Positions 33,833 through 43,447 of a DNA stretch of 49,800 nt are shown here, in pieces (position 1 is the stretch's first letter; each line of letters starts with the position of its first letter). The DNA is from FW021-bin31 sp964478125. GTDB taxonomy: Bacteria; Bacteroidota; Bacteroidia; Chitinophagales; Chitinophagaceae. The notes under the pieces are model-generated. The model was not told the DNA's origin, made no database searches, and worked only from the letters and a program-made list of their open reading frames with translations. The position numbers and the translations under genes are program-made. The stretch covers positions 1 to 49,800 of the forward strand of contig CAYZGR010000017.1 in the NCBI GenBank assembly GCA_964478125.1. The letters run 5' to 3'.

Positions 33833-34489
33833 TTATTTTCCAGATTTTAAATAGGGCGATTGGTCAAAAATGGCCTGTATTTCCGATTGATAATTTTGTG
33901 GATTAAGCACGCCTTCCCCTTTTAAAGAGGCGTTCCAGATCCCCTCCAGCTGATTATCCTTTGTCGCATTCTTAAGATCAATAAGATCTATGACCATTAC
34001 ATCGGACTGTGTATTGTAATAGAGAAAGGGTTGCGGATAATATCCAAAGGCGGGAGGAAAGTAATAATCATAACCGGGATATCCCCAGAAACCGGAATTC
34101 CAATATCCCGGATAACCCCAGTAGTCGTATGGATTGGAAACAACATTTAAATAAGTATGAGATATCCGTGTGACGTTGATCCCCAGATCCGGATCCTCAT
34201 TGGTATCTACCAGTATGTAACCTCTGGATTTCATCTGTTCTTTAATCAATTGTAACAAATGGGCATCTCCCTCCGTCAATTCTTTACCTTCTCCGCTGTT
34301 GTTGATGACCGCGACAGAATCCACAATACTGAAAGTATGAAAAGAAGCGAAATCAGCCGTACTATCTTTGTTTGTTATATAAATTCTGCTTTCTTCCTGG
34401 GTCATGTGGTTAAGCGGATCTTTGGCACATCCGCTTAACATCAGGCCGGTGAACAAACACCCGGTTATAAATAATGTTAGTTTTTTCAT
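33833..34489 (-). CDS. DUF4136-domain lipoprotein
   Basis: This is 218 residues. A lipobox Leu18-Ser-Gly-Cys21 gives a lipoprotein. The mature protein starts with a linker and then DUF4136 features: a 'DFASFHTFSIVDS' strand near 47-59 and the strand pattern around GYILVDTNEDPDLGINVTRI (about 90-115). An aromatic Tyr/Pro/Gly-rich insert (YDYWGYPGYWNSGFWGYPGY-like, about 122-155) resembles those of other Bacteroidota DUF4136 proteins. It probably lies in the outer membrane. The function is unknown. It is the first gene of a two-gene run with the barrel protein. A near -7 box (TAACTTGA on the minus strand) lies upstream. Confidence 0.85.
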   Translation of the reverse strand: MKKLTLFITGCLFTGLMLSGCAKDPLNHMTQEESRIYITNKDSTADFASFHTFSIVDSVAVINNSGEGKELTEGDAHLLQLIKEQMKSRGYILVDTNEDPDLGINVTRISHTYLNVVSNPYDYWGYPGYWNSGFWGYPGYDYYFPPAFGYYPQPFLYYNTQSDVMVIDLIDLKNATKDNQLEGIWNASLKGEGVLNPQNYQSEIQAIFDQSPYLKSGK

Positions 34490-34539
34490 GATTGTGAAAA
34501 TTTTATTTCATCAAGTTAGCACGAAGTATAGGTTTCCTT

Positions 34540-34556
34540 GTTATCATTTGGATAAC
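34540..34556. promoter_or_regulatory. Inverted repeat GTTATC-N5-GATAAC in divergent spacer
   Basis: Six-base perfect arms enclose a 5-base spacer, in the 156-base spacer between the DUF4136 gene (minus) and the GNAT-nitrilase gene (plus). Its symmetry and position fit an operator, but no regulator is known for it. Confidence 0.35.
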
Positions 34557-34645
34557 GAAAAAAGCCGCATTTGTGTTGGATCAAATTGCCAAAAATAATG
34601 TTAATTACACTCTAATACTTTATAAATTTAAATATTTTCAGGAAA

Positions 34646-36166
34646 ATGGAGCCTATAGAAACGATAGAAGTCAGAAACCTGACGATGGATGATTACCGAA
34701 GCTTGAAAAATACCATGTCGGCAGTATACAAGGAAAACGGCGGCATGCATTGGACAGAGGCCTCCTTGCGGAGACTGATCCGGATATTCCCCGAGGGACA
34801 GATCGGTGTGGCGGTCAATGGAAAAGTGGTGGGCTGTGCATTGTCTTTGATCCTACGCTATTCTCTCTTTGGGGATAAGCATACCTTTGAACAAATAACA
34901 GGCGATTATACCTTTAAAACCCATGAATCCAAAGGAGATACGCTTTATGGGATTGAGATATTTATTGATCCTGAATACAGGGGAAAGCGTCTGGCCCGCA
35001 GGCTGTATGATGCAAGGAAAAGTCTTTGTGAAAACCTGGGGCTGCGAGCCATTGTTGCAGGTGGGCGGATCCCCAATTATGAGCATTATGCAGGAGAAAT
35101 GACTCCGCGACAGTACCTTGAGCAAGTAAAAGCCCGAAAAATTTATGATCCCACGCTCACCTTTCAGCTTTCCAATGATTTCCATGTGAAGAAGATACTC
35201 AAAGATTATTTGCCCGAAGACCGGCAATCGAAAGGCTATGCCACGCTTCTGCAGTGGGATAACATTTATTATGAGGAAAAAAATAACAATCCGATCCGTC
35301 AACTTAAATCTACCGTTCGTATTGGCTTGGTACAATGGCAGATGCGTCCTTATAATCTGGATGGCTTCCTTCAGCAAGTTGAATATTTTGTGGATGCGGT
35401 AAGCGATTACGAGTCGGACTTCATTTTATTTCCGGAACTGTTTAATGCACCCCTGATGGGTGGTTTCGATAATATGGATCCCGCGGCCGCTATTCGGGAG
35501 TTGGCCAAATATACAGAGGTCATTTACAACAGATGCAGGGAACTTGCGGTGGCATATAACGTGAATATTATAGCCGGTAGCATGCCGCTTCTTGAAAAGG
35601 AAGAGCTGTATAATGTATGTTACTTGTGTTGCCGGGATGGAAGTACGGATTGTTACCGGAAAATTCATCATACCCCGGCAGAAGCAAACGACTGGGCCCT
35701 GAAAGGAGGAAATGAACTCAGGGTTTTTGATACGGATTGCGGCCGGATAGGTATCCAGATCTGCTATGATATAGAATTTCCCGAAGCTTCACGGCTGTTG
35801 GCCATGCAGGGGATGGATATTTTATTTGTCCCTTTTATGACCGACACCCAGAACGGGTATAACCGGGTTCGTTATTGTGCCAAAGCCCGGGCCATAGAAA
35901 ACGAATGTTATGTGGCTATTTCGGGAAATGTGGGTAATCTGCCGAAGGTCAATAATATGGATCTGCAATTTTCACAATCGGCCATTTTTACGCCGTCGGA
36001 TTTCTCGTTTCCTGTGAACGGGGTCAAAGCCGAGGCTACGCCCAATACGGAAACCATTGTAGTGGGGGATGTGGATCTGATCTTATTAAAAGAACTGCAT
36101 GAACAGGGGAGCGTTAAAAACCTCAAAGACCGGCGGATTGATTTATATGAGCTTAAAAAGCGGTAA
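34646..36166 (+). CDS. Bifunctional GNAT acetyltransferase / nitrilase-family hydrolase
   Basis: This is 506 residues, a known fusion type. The N-terminal GNAT domain covers about residues 6-170, with an acetyl-CoA loop around YRGKRLARRLYD. The C-terminal carbon-nitrogen hydrolase domain covers about 225-500 with the complete catalytic triad Glu264 (FPELF), Lys339 (YRKIHHTPAE) and Cys373 (GIQICYDIEFPEASR). Carbon-nitrogen hydrolases cleave amides or nitriles; the GNAT half acylates amines. The natural substrate of the fusion is not established. It precedes a MacB/FtsX permease by 9 bases and an MprF-like gene, so these probably form an operon. No exact -7 box is visible upstream. Confidence 0.92.
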   Translation: MEPIETIEVRNLTMDDYRSLKNTMSAVYKENGGMHWTEASLRRLIRIFPEGQIGVAVNGKVVGCALSLILRYSLFGDKHTFEQITGDYTFKTHESKGDTLYGIEIFIDPEYRGKRLARRLYDARKSLCENLGLRAIVAGGRIPNYEHYAGEMTPRQYLEQVKARKIYDPTLTFQLSNDFHVKKILKDYLPEDRQSKGYATLLQWDNIYYEEKNNNPIRQLKSTVRIGLVQWQMRPYNLDGFLQQVEYFVDAVSDYESDFILFPELFNAPLMGGFDNMDPAAAIRELAKYTEVIYNRCRELAVAYNVNIIAGSMPLLEKEELYNVCYLCCRDGSTDCYRKIHHTPAEANDWALKGGNELRVFDTDCGRIGIQICYDIEFPEASRLLAMQGMDILFVPFMTDTQNGYNRVRYCAKARAIENECYVAISGNVGNLPKVNNMDLQFSQSAIFTPSDFSFPVNGVKAEATPNTETIVVGDVDLILLKELHEQGSVKNLKDRRIDLYELKKR

Positions 36167-36175
36167 ATTTGTTTA

Positions 36176-37420
36176 ATGTTCCGGAGGTTAACGATTTTTG
36201 GCCACAGCCTGATGATGGCTATGCAACAGTTTCGGATGAACAAGATCCGAACTTTTTTATCATTGCTGGGAGTGACCATTGGTATTTTTTGTGTGGTTTC
36301 CGTATTTACACTAACCAAAAGCCTGGAGATGAATGTGAAAGACGAAATGTCGGCGATCGGAAATCATGTTATTTTTATCCAGCGGTGGCCCTGGGGCGGG
36401 GCACAAGGTGATTGGTGGAAATACCTGCAGCGCCCTTCTAATACCTACGCTGAATTTCAACAACTGGAAGCCAGGGTAAAAAATGCCGGGGCAATGGCAT
36501 ACGTTTACAGCGCCTCCGATAAAACCGTGACTTATGGGGATGCCTATATGAAAGGTGTAAAGCTGTTTGGAATGACCTCAGATTTTGACAAGATTCAGAA
36601 CCTGCATATTGTTGCCGGCCGGTTCTTTAATAATGCGGAGACCTCGGGAAATAGCATGACGATTATCTTGGGGGCCAATATCTGGCAGGGACTTTTCCCT
36701 TCAGCGGTATCTGCCATCCAAAAAAAAGTTACGCTGGAAGGCATGCCATTTACAGTGATTGGCGCCCTCAAACCTTATGGTAATAATATGATCGGAGGAT
36801 TTGATTACGACAATAGCGTTTTGCTTCCCTATCATGCGGCGCTCAGGATTGTTAGTGACAAAAACAGGGATCCGTCTATTATGGTAAAATCGACTGCCGG
36901 AGAGAATACGATTGCGCTAAAAGAAGAATTGAGGGGCGCTATGCGGGCTATTCGCCACCTGAAACCGAGGGAAGAAGACAATTTTGCATTGAATGAGATG
37001 AGTATGATGGCTGCCTCTACTGAAAAGATCTTTGGCAGCCTCAATTTAGGAGGCATGATGATCGGGATTTTTGCGCTTATTGTAGGCGCCTTTGGAATTG
37101 CTAATATTATGTTTGTCACTGTGAAAGAACGAACAAGCATTATCGGATTAAAGAAAGCTATTGGCGCTAAACGATCAGCTATTCTACTGGAATTTTTACT
37201 GGAGGCGGTTATACTTTGTCTTATAGGGGGGATGCTTGGGATGGTGCTCGTATATGTTGTTACGCAAGCTATATCCTCATCCGTATTTTTTAAGGTATAT
37301 ATGACCACAGATATTGTTCTATTTGGCTTATTTATTTCCATTATCACAGGTGTAGTGGCAGGGGTTATTCCGGCGCTTTCGGCTTCAAAACTGGATCCTG
37401 TGGTTGCTATTCGTTCCTGA
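36176..37420 (+). CDS. MacB/FtsX-type ABC transporter permease
   Basis: This is 414 residues: an N-terminal membrane segment (about 22-45), a large periplasmic MacB-like core domain (about 50-270), and three C-terminal spans (about 285-310, 335-360, 375-400) with the FtsX signature around ERTSIIGLKKAIGAKRSAILLEFLLEA. MacB-type permeases act as mechanotransmission machines with a separate or fused ATPase. Here no ATPase gene is adjacent, so the partner is encoded elsewhere. It is 9 bases after the GNAT-nitrilase stop and 19 bases before the MprF-like gene. The start ATG at 36176 gives a normal basic N-terminus. Confidence 0.9.
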   Translation: MFRRLTIFGHSLMMAMQQFRMNKIRTFLSLLGVTIGIFCVVSVFTLTKSLEMNVKDEMSAIGNHVIFIQRWPWGGAQGDWWKYLQRPSNTYAEFQQLEARVKNAGAMAYVYSASDKTVTYGDAYMKGVKLFGMTSDFDKIQNLHIVAGRFFNNAETSGNSMTIILGANIWQGLFPSAVSAIQKKVTLEGMPFTVIGALKPYGNNMIGGFDYDNSVLLPYHAALRIVSDKNRDPSIMVKSTAGENTIALKEELRGAMRAIRHLKPREEDNFALNEMSMMAASTEKIFGSLNLGGMMIGIFALIVGAFGIANIMFVTVKERTSIIGLKKAIGAKRSAILLEFLLEAVILCLIGGMLGMVLVYVVTQAISSSVFFKVYMTTDIVLFGLFISIITGVVAGVIPALSASKLDPVVAIRS

Positions 37421-37439
37421 AATTCCGTATACCTGAATC

Positions 37440-40052
37440 ATGATCATTCGTTCGAAAAAGATTGTTATTCCTCACTATGCCCTTTTCCGCAGAGACAATT
37501 TTCGTTTATTGATCCAGCTGATTTTTGGTCTCTTCTGTGTTTTTATGGCCTGGTGGTTTTTCCATCATGAGAAGAATGAACTTAAACAGGTGCCAAAAAT
37601 CTTGGCCGGGTCTGATATTTCCTGGCTTATAGCGGGCGGATTGTTGGTAATCGGGTATATAGTTGTTCAGGCCCTGATGTATAATTCCTCTTTTCAGGCA
37701 GTAGGGGCGAAGGTGTCTTTGCAGGATACGATCCCTCTTTTTCTAAAAAGGAACTTTATCAGCGTTTTCCTTCCGGCTGGAGGAGTCTCTGCGCTTGCTT
37801 TTTATAACAGGTCTATTGAGAAAAAAGGCGTGGGACGGACCCAAATACATATTGCATCTGCTATTTATGGATTTGTGGGGATATTTTCTGTTGTTATCGT
37901 TGCCATCCCCTCATTTATACTGGCCATGTTTTATACTCCCCTGGAGTGGACCGCCTGGCTAGGGCTTGCTTTGGTTTGCATTTTAACGGGTGGAATACTC
38001 TGGCTCTATCAGGTCATAAAAAAAGGAGGCAGGATCAGGAAATGGCTTGGCGGGAAAGTACCTGCGCTGCAAGTGGTACTCAATGAACTTCAAACGGGCA
38101 ACCTGCAAACGGGAGGTTTAATGCGCACGGTGATGTGGAGTGTAATAATAGAATTTTGTGGTATAGCCCATTTGTATATCTCTTTAGGGGCCCTCGGTAT
38201 CAATCCGGGTGTGCTTTCTGCCATAATGGGGTATATTGTCGCGGTCATATTCATGATGATCTCTCCTTTTCTGAGAGGATTGGGGGCGGTGGAACTCTCT
38301 ATGGCGTACCTTTTGATGCATTTTGGAATTGAGCAGGATATGGCGCTCACTGCCACGCTGTTGTTCAGGATTTTTGAATTTTGGCTGCCTCTTGCATTGG
38401 GGTTGTTGACTTTTGTAGTAAAATGGAATAAGATCATAGCGCGTATATTCCCGGCCTTATTACTTATTACCTTAGGAGGGGTAAATATATTATCCGTTCT
38501 CACGCCGGAGATCACTGCCCGGCTTCATATGCTTCGCGCTTTTGTCCCTCTTGAGGTGATACAGGCTTCCGGTTATTTTGTTTTTGCTGCAGGGGTTTAT
38601 ATGATCATTGCCGGTGTTTTTTTGTTTAAAGGTTTGCGGAATGCCTGGATATTTGCCATCCTGTTATGCCTGTTGTCCATCTTTGGGAATCTGTTAAAAG
38701 GATATGATTATGAAGAAGCGACTTTCTCGGCGGCGGTTTGTCTCCTGCTGTGGCTGACCAGGAAACAATATATAGGCAGGAGTTCATCAAAATGGGGCTT
38801 GCGTGGCATTTATATTGCGCTTGTCGGGATTGGCTTTACATTGCTCTACAGCATTATTGGTTTTTATTTTCTCAATAAGATACATTTTCATGAGGATTTC
38901 AATTTAATGGAGTCTGTAACATACAGCCTGAAAAGCTTCTTTCTCTTAGATAGCGGTTTAGAATATCAGGATGCGTTTGGGAAGGCCTTTTTAACGTCCA
39001 TTCATTTATTGGGAAGTACTTGCCTGGCTTTTTTGGTATATTCCGTTATCCGTCCGCTGGTATGGGATAACGATATTGAGTCGCTTACCAAACTGGATCT
39101 GGCAAAAGAACTGGCTCAAAAATACGGAAATAGCAGCCTGGATTATTTTAAATACTATCCTGACAAACAGGTATTCTTTACCGCGGATGAGCAATCTTTT
39201 TTGGCGTTTAAGGTGGCGGGTAGGTTTGCAGTGGTATTGGAAAAGCCGGTTTCTCCTTCTACAAGAGGAGCTCAACATTGCATTGAAGAATTTGAAGATT
39301 TTTGTGAAGATGCCGGGCTTTCTCCTATTTATTATCGGGTACATGAGAAAGACCTGGGATTGTTTGATTCTTCCCGTAAAAAACGATTTTATCTCGGACA
39401 GGAGGCGGTAGTCGACCTGACTCAATTTAGCCTGTCCGGAAAGGATAAAAAATCTATGCGTAATGCCCTGAACAAAATTAAGGCAAGCGGATTTTCCACT
39501 AAAAGTTATAAGGCCCCGTTAGATTCGGCTTTGTTAGATAAGCTGGAAGAGATATCTATAGAATGGCTATTGGAGAATAAAACAGAAGAAATGGGTTTTT
39601 CCCAGGGGGTGTTTTCCCGGGAAATGATCCGTGATCATCCGATCCTTACGCTTGAAGATTCGATAGATGGCGATATAGTAGCATTTTTAAATATCATTCC
39701 GGATTATGTTCCCGGGGAAGGTACTTATGATTTGTTACGGAAATCTAAAAAAGCCCCCAATGGTTCGATGGATGCGCTTATCCTGGGGCTCTTCCATTAT
39801 TTCAGAGAATCGGGCCTTCGTTATGTAAACTTGGGTATGGCCCCTCTGTCGGGAGTGAGGCAACCGGCCACTGCAGGAGAACGGGCTATTAAACTGGCTT
39901 ATGAAAATATCCGTGCGTTTGCTCATTATAAAGGTCTTAGAGAGTATAAAGAAAAGTTTGAACCTGTATGGAGCAGTGTATATATGGTTTTTGAAGATGA
40001 TTATCAACTGCTTTCCATCCCCCGGATCTTAAAGAAAGTGATGAAAATATAG
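37440..40052 (+). CDS. mprF: MprF-like phosphatidylglycerol lysyltransferase
   Basis: This is 870 residues. The N-terminal two thirds (about 20-535) has about 13-14 hydrophobic spans and belongs to the lipid flippase/UPF0104 type. The C-terminal DUF2156 domain (about 545-865) has the dupli-GNAT fold of aminoacyl-phosphatidylglycerol synthases, e.g. GSMDALILGLFHYFRESGLRYVNLGMAPLSG and FEPVWSSVYMVFED near the end. MprF transfers an amino acid from aminoacyl-tRNA to phosphatidylglycerol and flips the product, lowering surface charge. The amino acid used cannot be read from the sequence. It follows the permease by 19 bases and ends the cluster. Confidence 0.9.
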   Translation: MIIRSKKIVIPHYALFRRDNFRLLIQLIFGLFCVFMAWWFFHHEKNELKQVPKILAGSDISWLIAGGLLVIGYIVVQALMYNSSFQAVGAKVSLQDTIPLFLKRNFISVFLPAGGVSALAFYNRSIEKKGVGRTQIHIASAIYGFVGIFSVVIVAIPSFILAMFYTPLEWTAWLGLALVCILTGGILWLYQVIKKGGRIRKWLGGKVPALQVVLNELQTGNLQTGGLMRTVMWSVIIEFCGIAHLYISLGALGINPGVLSAIMGYIVAVIFMMISPFLRGLGAVELSMAYLLMHFGIEQDMALTATLLFRIFEFWLPLALGLLTFVVKWNKIIARIFPALLLITLGGVNILSVLTPEITARLHMLRAFVPLEVIQASGYFVFAAGVYMIIAGVFLFKGLRNAWIFAILLCLLSIFGNLLKGYDYEEATFSAAVCLLLWLTRKQYIGRSSSKWGLRGIYIALVGIGFTLLYSIIGFYFLNKIHFHEDFNLMESVTYSLKSFFLLDSGLEYQDAFGKAFLTSIHLLGSTCLAFLVYSVIRPLVWDNDIESLTKLDLAKELAQKYGNSSLDYFKYYPDKQVFFTADEQSFLAFKVAGRFAVVLEKPVSPSTRGAQHCIEEFEDFCEDAGLSPIYYRVHEKDLGLFDSSRKKRFYLGQEAVVDLTQFSLSGKDKKSMRNALNKIKASGFSTKSYKAPLDSALLDKLEEISIEWLLENKTEEMGFSQGVFSREMIRDHPILTLEDSIDGDIVAFLNIIPDYVPGEGTYDLLRKSKKAPNGSMDALILGLFHYFRESGLRYVNLGMAPLSGVRQPATAGERAIKLAYENIRAFAHYKGLREYKEKFEPVWSSVYMVFEDDYQLLSIPRILKKVMKI

Positions 40053-40115
40053 AAAATAGGATCCTATGATCTTGCATCGTATAAACTCCGATAAGATATT
40101 TTGCATATCATTCTG

Positions 40116-40123
40116 TATTTTTG
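40116..40123 (+). promoter_or_regulatory. -7 box (TATTTTTG) of pyrR
   Basis: An exact TAnnTTTG element. Transcription would begin near 40128-40131, which excludes the upstream TTG at 40121 as start. Confidence 0.6.
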
Positions 40124-40141
40124 TTCCAAATCCGGAGTGTT

Positions 40142-40672
40142 TTGAAAACTATTATAAACCAGCAACAACTTAGCATTACCATTGACCGGCTCTGTCATCA
40201 ATTGATTGAAAATCATTTGGATTTTGAAAATACGGTACTTATTGGGTTGCAGCCGCGAGGTGTGTTTTTGTCTGATCGTATGAATGCCAGACTAAAAAAA
40301 ATATTACCTGAGGTTGCTATTTCTTATGGAAGATTGGATATTACCTTTTATCGTGATGATTTTAGTAAAAAAGGAGGAATGCCCATTCCAAACAAGACGG
40401 ATATAAATTTTTCGATAGAGAATAAAGAGGTCGTACTCATAGATGATGTGCTGTATACCGGTAGAACCGTTCGGTCGGCATTGGAAGCGTTGCCCGACTT
40501 TGGCCGTCCGGATAAGGTGGAATTATTGGTTTTGATCGACAGGCGGTTCAGCCGGCAGATCCCTATACAACCTGATTACACGGGACGTAGTATAGATTCC
40601 ATTATTTCTCAGAAGGTAAAGGTGCAGTGGGCAGAAAGAGATGGAGAAGATAAGGTACTGCTCATTGACTGA
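40142..40672 (+). CDS. pyrR: PyrR-type bifunctional regulator / uracil phosphoribosyltransferase
   Basis: This is about 176 residues of the type I phosphoribosyltransferase fold. The PRPP-binding motif is VVLIDDVLYTGRT (about residues 97-109), with the family phrases GLQPRGVFLSDR near 36-46 and DITFYRDDF near 66-74. PyrR binds pyr mRNA to attenuate pyrimidine operons and has uracil phosphoribosyltransferase activity. RNA binding cannot be confirmed here. The likely start is the TTG at 40142 (GGAG at 40134-40137), since an upstream TTG at 40121 overlaps the -7 box. No pyrB or other pyr gene follows; the next gene is convergent 25 bases beyond, so pyrR stands alone. Confidence 0.88.
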   Translation: MKTIINQQQLSITIDRLCHQLIENHLDFENTVLIGLQPRGVFLSDRMNARLKKILPEVAISYGRLDITFYRDDFSKKGGMPIPNKTDINFSIENKEVVLIDDVLYTGRTVRSALEALPDFGRPDKVELLVLIDRRFSRQIPIQPDYTGRSIDSIISQKVKVQWAERDGEDKVLLID

Positions 40673-40697
40673 CCTGAAATGAAGGTTCATTTATGAG

Positions 40698-43274
40698 TTA
40701 TCTCCTTTTTGCCAGTACCACGGGGAGTTTGATATGCCCGACCTTTCCCTTAGGATGATAAAGTAGAATGTCAACAATGTAAATACCCGTAGGAAGTATC
40801 TGGCCGTTATCATTTTTACCATTCCAGGGGATCCGGTTGTGGGCACCTAAAGAAATGTGGGATCTTAGTTTGCGAACGAGCCCCCCGCTTTCGTTGTAGA
40901 TTTGGATACGGGCGGCATATCCCGGTTTTAATTTGTAAATTAGGAAAGTTTGATCTTCATACCCGTCTCCGTCGGGAGAGAAAACCTGAGGTTTTATTTC
41001 AAAGCTCCTTTTGGAATCCTCGCCGGATAAAGCCTGTGAATTTCTGTAAGTTGGGGTTGCATATCCCGAAATGGAAGAGGCGGATGTCCAGTTGTCAGGA
41101 TCATTTGAAGGTCCCGTGGTATTTATTTTTTCCAGGGAGACGCCTTTATTATGGTGGAAAAATTCATTTTGTTGCCCTTCATCATATGCTACTTCGTCTA
41201 TAATATGTTTTTCTTTATCAACCAGCAAAACAGTTCCGGACGTATTGGGATAGGAGGGCATTTTACTAACTTCAACTATATTCTTAGGATATTTACAATA
41301 ATATTGCTGTAAAAGGGCTTTCTTATCAATGGTGACAACAGTGTATTGTTCCGGAAATAAATAAATAGGGGTCGTTGAAAGCGGACTTACAGAAGCGATT
41401 TCATCATCTTTATTTCGATTGGCCAATTGTAACGAACGAATATCAATGATCTTTTTTGAAGCATTGTATATCTCTATGAAATCAGCGCTTCCTTTTTTGG
41501 GATTAAATAATATTTCATTAATGAACAAATCTTCCGGCAGGGGTATTTCCGGTGATCCGAATGAAATAGAGTTGCGGGTTCCGGCGGTTAAACCACAGGC
41601 TGTAATATCCTGAATATTTAAAGTATATACTTTTCTTTTTTCAAGCGGAGTTTGTAGATGAAGCAGCACGTCCGTGAATAAAGGTTTAAGTACGGTTATA
41701 GAATCAATGTTCAGGTTACTTGCTGAAAAATTTCTCTCTTCTAATAGTTTAGTATCTAATCCTGCATTGAAACTTGCCAGGAGTGTGACTGAATCTTTCA
41801 CCTCAACATATTCCAGGCCGACAAAGGGATGGCCGGCTTCATTGCTTGCCAGACTTATGGCGCCGGGCGTCCCCCCTGAAGGAGCCTGGGAGGCCGACCA
41901 GTTGTCAGACACCAGGCAGGGGTATTCAGGAAAACTCATTTCAATTGACCAGCCGCCCCTGGCTTTCTCATAATCTTGATAACTTTTTTCATCGTAGCTT
42001 GCCGTATGAATTATTTTTCCCTTGTCATCTTTTAAAGATAGCTGATCGCCGGTATTATTCAATGTAGGAAAGTGAGCCAGTCCCATTGTTGCGCCATAGG
42101 CGATGAAATACTTTTGATACTTTTTGTCACAAAGGATCAACAGGCTGTCGGCAGGCAATACTCTTTCCGGAAGAACAGCGCAGCGTACCGGATCACAGAA
42201 TTGCCATTCCCCGAGATGGATTGGGTAGTTGCTTACATTAAGGATCTCAACATATTCATATTCCGGAAGTCCGTGAGAAGGGGTGGGATCCGCATAGATT
42301 TCCTCAATTATCACATCATAGGTTTCGGGTAGAAAAAAGGTAAAACTTGTGGTGGTATCCAGGATATTTCCGGCCGGATCCATTATTCCATGAAGGCTCA
42401 GCTCGTAGCTCTCTTTTTGTTGAAAAGGGGTTGGAAAACGGAGCGTTATCATAGACGGATCATCCGGAGACCGGTAAACAGAATCGGGATTTCGTTCCAG
42501 ATTTATGACATAGTGCAGTTTATTCTCAACCGTAGTTGCCAGAGGTTCCGAAAAATGAAGTTGCAGATGAGTGGTGTTTTGAAATGTAATTTTTTCAAGA
42601 GTAGGGGATAGGGTATCGGGGCTATAAGGTTGAATAGAAATAGCATCAAACCAATGTTTTTTTGATGCTCCTTTTCCCGATTGAAAAACCACGATACTGA
42701 AATAGCTGCTTTGGGAATAGGTACTGTCAACGACAGTGCCTTGGGGAGCGCGGTAGTAACCGGCGCCGGAGTCGTCAGTATACAAGGTCCATCGGTGATC
42801 CTTATCGCAAACTACTTTGATCTTTAATATATTACTGCTGTGGTTGGTTATCCCTTTTGCTCCTTCTATCAGGATTGTATTTTGCAGAGTATCTTTTCGG
42901 CAGAGCGAAATCTTGTCCGCCGTTCCCCCGACTTCAATGAAGTAACCCTTATTGGAATCCCGGAGCGGATCTTCTGTTTGGGAGGTAAGATAGACTTGTA
43001 TCCGGTTGCTTCGCGAGGTATTAAACCCCAATTTTAACCAAAATTCCCAACTGACAGATGTCATTTGGCCTGAAGAAGTTGATAAATAAAAGGTATCCTT
43101 TTCTCTGCTTTGTAAGGGGCGGTTGCTGTGTAATTTGTCCCCGTCAATTTCCCAAGAAGCGGTATCTCCGGTCCATACAGGATCCCGGGTAAAATCGCCA
43201 TCATCAAAGCTTTCATTGATCTGGGCAAGTGTTGCAGACGGCCAAAGCAGGAGCAGTAAAGGGAATACCTTCAT
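40698..43274 (-). CDS. Large lamin-tail-domain surface protein
   Basis: This is 858 residues with a signal peptide (1-18). Parts in order: an N-terminal lectin/LamG-like jelly-roll region (about 20-215); a Big-like/SbsA-type strand domain (about 220-315, 'TLEKITFQNTTHLQLHFSEPL'); a lamin-tail domain (about 320-425, DVIIEEIYADPTPSHGLPEYEYVEI); a second strand domain (about 470-560); a second lamin-tail domain (about 565-690); and a C-terminal FlgD-like Ig domain (about 760-858, FSPDGDGYEDQ and PWNGKNDNGQILPTGIYIV). Such proteins in Bacteroidota are secreted or surface-bound, but no standard type IX sorting domain is visible, only this Ig-like end. The function is unknown. It converges on pyrR. 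Confidence 0.85.
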   Translation of the reverse strand: MKVFPLLLLLWPSATLAQINESFDDGDFTRDPVWTGDTASWEIDGDKLHSNRPLQSREKDTFYLSTSSGQMTSVSWEFWLKLGFNTSRSNRIQVYLTSQTEDPLRDSNKGYFIEVGGTADKISLCRKDTLQNTILIEGAKGITNHSSNILKIKVVCDKDHRWTLYTDDSGAGYYRAPQGTVVDSTYSQSSYFSIVVFQSGKGASKKHWFDAISIQPYSPDTLSPTLEKITFQNTTHLQLHFSEPLATTVENKLHYVINLERNPDSVYRSPDDPSMITLRFPTPFQQKESYELSLHGIMDPAGNILDTTTSFTFFLPETYDVIIEEIYADPTPSHGLPEYEYVEILNVSNYPIHLGEWQFCDPVRCAVLPERVLPADSLLILCDKKYQKYFIAYGATMGLAHFPTLNNTGDQLSLKDDKGKIIHTASYDEKSYQDYEKARGGWSIEMSFPEYPCLVSDNWSASQAPSGGTPGAISLASNEAGHPFVGLEYVEVKDSVTLLASFNAGLDTKLLEERNFSASNLNIDSITVLKPLFTDVLLHLQTPLEKRKVYTLNIQDITACGLTAGTRNSISFGSPEIPLPEDLFINEILFNPKKGSADFIEIYNASKKIIDIRSLQLANRNKDDEIASVSPLSTTPIYLFPEQYTVVTIDKKALLQQYYCKYPKNIVEVSKMPSYPNTSGTVLLVDKEKHIIDEVAYDEGQQNEFFHHNKGVSLEKINTTGPSNDPDNWTSASSISGYATPTYRNSQALSGEDSKRSFEIKPQVFSPDGDGYEDQTFLIYKLKPGYAARIQIYNESGGLVRKLRSHISLGAHNRIPWNGKNDNGQILPTGIYIVDILLYHPKGKVGHIKLPVVLAKRR

Positions 43275-43338
43275 ACCATGAAGATAAAAAGAAAAGGTAA
43301 TATTTGAAAACCTTTTTACTTTGAAAGGAGATATAGCG

Positions 43339-43346
43339 TATCTTTG
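43339..43346 (+). promoter_or_regulatory. -7 box (TATCTTTG) of asd
   Basis: An exact TAnnTTTG element, 101 bases before the asd start, so the leader is about 95 bases, long for this genome and AT-rich. Confidence 0.65.
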
Positions 43347-43447
43347 CGGCTGTATAATTAGCGGATCTAAATTCCAACAGGTATTTAGATTGATTTTTTT
43401 TAATTTTTAATTGTTAATTTTAGAATTGTTCTAACAAAACAGGTGTT

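Noticed and set aside
43347..43447. Riboswitch or leader-peptide attenuator before asd
   Set aside because: The leader is AT-rich with no lysine-riboswitch-like folds, no Lys/Met/Thr-rich short frame and no terminator hairpin.
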